A stretch of 6,732 nucleotides of DNA from Syntrophaceae bacterium. GTDB lineage: Bacteria; Desulfobacterota; SM23-61. The stretch covers positions 6,970 through 13,701 of the forward strand of contig PMCE01000463.1 of assembly GCA_003154025.1 (NCBI GenBank). Reading direction: 5' to 3'. The position numbers and the translations under genes are program-made. Under the pieces are notes generated by a model. It did not search any database and had not been told where the DNA came from. It saw only the letters and a list, made by a program, of their open reading frames with translations. Within the stretch, counting starts at the first letter, position 1. The number at the start of each line of letters is the position of its first letter. Below are positions 5,614 through 6,732 of the stretch, piece by piece.

Positions 5614-5642
5614 TTGACTTTATAAACGATTCGAAATATGAT
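5614..5642 (+). promoter_or_regulatory. Sigma70-like promoter of the DUF465-ilvB operon
   Basis: TTGACT (5614-5619) and TATGAT (5637-5642) are separated by the ideal 17 bp. The predicted start near 5649 gives a leader of about 36 nt, too short for a T-box or a peptide attenuator. Confidence 0.72.
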
Positions 5643-5684
5643 AAAAATTCATTATTTAATCTCCTTCCGGAGGAGGCCAGGACC

Positions 5685-5927
5685 ATGGAGAAGCGGGATC
5701 ATGAGCTCATCCAGAAGTACATCTGCACCGATGCCGAATTGAAACGGCACATTGACGAGCATGAGGAGTATGAAGAGAAGCTTCAGGAATTCAACCGTCG
5801 AATTTATCTCAATCCGGATGAGGAATTGGAGAAAAAGAGGCTTCAAAAGCTGAAGCTCGCCGGCCGTGATCGGATCGAGGCCATTCTTTCCAAATATCGA
5901 ACCCAAGGAACAGGGGGGAAGGCTTGA
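5685..5927 (+). CDS. DUF465 (YdcH-like) small coiled-coil protein
   Basis: The 80-residue, highly charged, mostly helical protein has the shape of DUF465: an N-terminal helix (residues 3-38), a short break at [10 protein letters not shown] (38-47), then a second helix ([20 protein letters not shown]) ending in a polar tail. The [17 protein letters not shown] block is the family signature. No catalytic residues are visible and the biochemical role is unknown; a helical-hairpin oligomer or adaptor is a reasonable guess. Its GGAGGAGG site is 8 nt from the ATG, and CTCC at 5661-5664 could pair with part of that site. Its TGA overlaps the TTG start of ilvB, so the two are translated together. Confidence 0.88.
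   Translation: MEKRDHELIQKYICTDAELKRHIDEHEEYEEKLQEFNRRIYLNPDEELEKKRLQKLKLAGRDRIEAILSKYRTQGTGGKA
5912..5918 (+). promoter_or_regulatory. Ribosome binding site deciding the TTG start of ilvB
   Basis: AGGGGGG lies 5 nt before TTG at 5924 and inside the end of the DUF465 gene. No in-frame ATG is present nearby. The TTG opens directly into the conserved N-terminus of the enzyme, so the non-ATG start is well supported. Confidence 0.65.
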
Positions 5928-6732
5928 AAAAAACGGGAGCCGAGATTGTCTTTGAATCTCTCAAGCATGAAGGGGTCGACACCGTCTTCGGACTTCCCGG
6001 CGGCTCGGTTTTGACTCTGTATCACGCCATGGGTAAATATTCCGAGGAGATCCGCCATATCCTGGTGCGCCACGAGCAGGGAGCGGTCCATGCGGCGGAT
6101 GGGTATGCCCGGTCTTCCGGTAAAGTCGGAGTCTGCATGGTGACCTCCGGCCCCGGCGGCACCAACACGGTGACCGGCTTGGCCACCGCCTACATGGATT
6201 CGGTTCCCCTGGTGGTCTTCACCGGGCAGGTCCCCACCATGCTCATCGGCAACGATGCCTTCCAGGAGGCTGATATTACCGGTATTACCCGGCCCTGCAC
6301 CAAGCACAACTACCTGGTCAAGGACGTCAAGGACCTGGCCATGACCATTAAACAGGCTTTCCACGTGGCCCGGACGGGAAGGCCGGGGCCGGTGCTGGTG
6401 GACCTGCCCAAGGATGTGATTGCCGCCACCACGGAATTCAGCTACCCCTCCAAGTTGAAGATGCGCAGTTACAACCCCACTTACCAGGGCCATCCGGGAC
6501 AGATTAAACGGGCGGCCAAACTCATGGCCGGCGCCCGGAAACCTTTGATCTATGCCGGGGGCGGGGTGATCCTCTCCAACGCCTCCAAAGAGCTGACGGC
6601 TCTCGCCCAGAAGTTTTCCATTCCCGTCACCACGACCCTGATGGGGTTGGGCTGCTTCCCGGGCACTCACCCCCTCTTCCTGGGCATGCTGGGGATGCAT
6701 GGCAGTTTCCATGCCAACATGGCGGTGACCCA
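5924..6732 (+). CDS. ilvB: Acetolactate synthase large subunit, N-terminal 269 residues (C-terminus beyond window)
   Basis: This thiamin-diphosphate enzyme makes acetolactate or acetohydroxybutyrate at the first common step of valine, leucine and isoleucine synthesis. The visible part holds the PYR domain (about 1-165) and the start of the central FAD-binding domain (from about 185, including [14 protein letters not shown]). The motif FGLPGG is at 22-27. [15 protein letters not shown] contains Glu51, the glutamate that activates the cofactor. VTSGPGGTN is at 73-81, and the substrate-channel motif NDAFQEADI (110-118) supplies Phe113 and Gln114. The cofactor-phosphate motif (GDG...N) lies beyond the right edge. 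Full length is usually near 560 residues. It starts with TTG overlapping the TGA of DUF465 (TTGA), which implies translational coupling. The small subunit gene ilvN would be expected next. Biosynthetic AHAS is favoured by the FQE motif; a catabolic or glyoxylate carboligase relative is less likely. Confidence 0.92.
   Translation, partial: MKKTGAEIVFESLKHEGVDTVFGLPGGSVLTLYHAMGKYSEEIRHILVRHEQGAVHAADGYARSSGKVGVCMVTSGPGGTNTVTGLATAYMDSVPLVVFTGQVPTMLIGNDAFQEADITGITRPCTKHNYLVKDVKDLAMTIKQAFHVARTGRPGPVLVDLPKDVIAATTEFSYPSKLKMRSYNPTYQGHPGQIKRAAKLMAGARKPLIYAGGGVILSNASKELTALAQKFSIPVTTTLMGLGCFPGTHPLFLGMLGMHGSFHANMAVT

Noticed and set aside
5843..6712. 289-codon open frame on the minus strand
   Set aside because: It is antisense to ilvB, whose motifs are all present. 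The Gly/His/Arg-rich product is typical of an antisense shadow in GC-rich coding DNA.
1..6732. CRISPR array, tRNA, rRNA, or insertion sequence with transposase
   Set aside because: No evenly spaced long repeats, no cloverleaf-like segment and no transposase-like frame were seen on either strand.

Overview
The window reads as a housekeeping and catabolic stretch of a chromosome, probably from a Desulfobacterota-like (former Deltaproteobacteria) anaerobe. That placement is inferred from three things: a 4-hydroxybutyryl-CoA dehydratase/HpaB-family enzyme, a DUF465 gene coupled to acetolactate synthase, and spacers filled with degenerate short repeats. No marker gene fixes the taxonomy.

Layout. 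1-491 (-) is the N-terminal third of dihydrodipicolinate synthase (dapA), running off the left edge. 492-705 is a repeat-rich spacer. 706-914 (-) is a compact candidate transcription unit not assigned to any known gene: a strong sigma70-like promoter, a ribosome binding site, a 30-codon ORF for a very basic peptide, and a U-tract terminator. 948-2114 (-) is a 12-helix MFS transporter with its own promoter. 2375-3139 (+) is a metallo-beta-lactamase-fold hydrolase. 3408-4874 (+) is an AbfD/HpaB-family flavoenzyme with several altered active-site positions. 5021-5440 (-) is a YjbQ/UPF0047 protein. It is divergent from 5685-5927 (+, DUF465), which overlaps the TTG start of acetolactate synthase (ilvB, 5924 to the right edge).

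Function. dapA serves lysine/diaminopimelate synthesis and ilvB serves branched-chain amino acids; they sit at opposite ends and are not one pathway. DUF465 and ilvB form an operon behind a clear promoter that carries a 7+4+7 bp direct-repeat operator candidate. YjbQ has reported thiamin phosphate synthase activity and sits divergently beside a thiamin-diphosphate enzyme, a suggestive but unproven link. The hydrolase, the flavoenzyme and the transporter have no substrate that the sequence alone can name.

Most notable are the 30-codon mini-unit, the non-canonical active site of the AbfD-like enzyme, and the fact that four of the spacers hold short-period tandem repeats (7-10 bp), each with a different unit.
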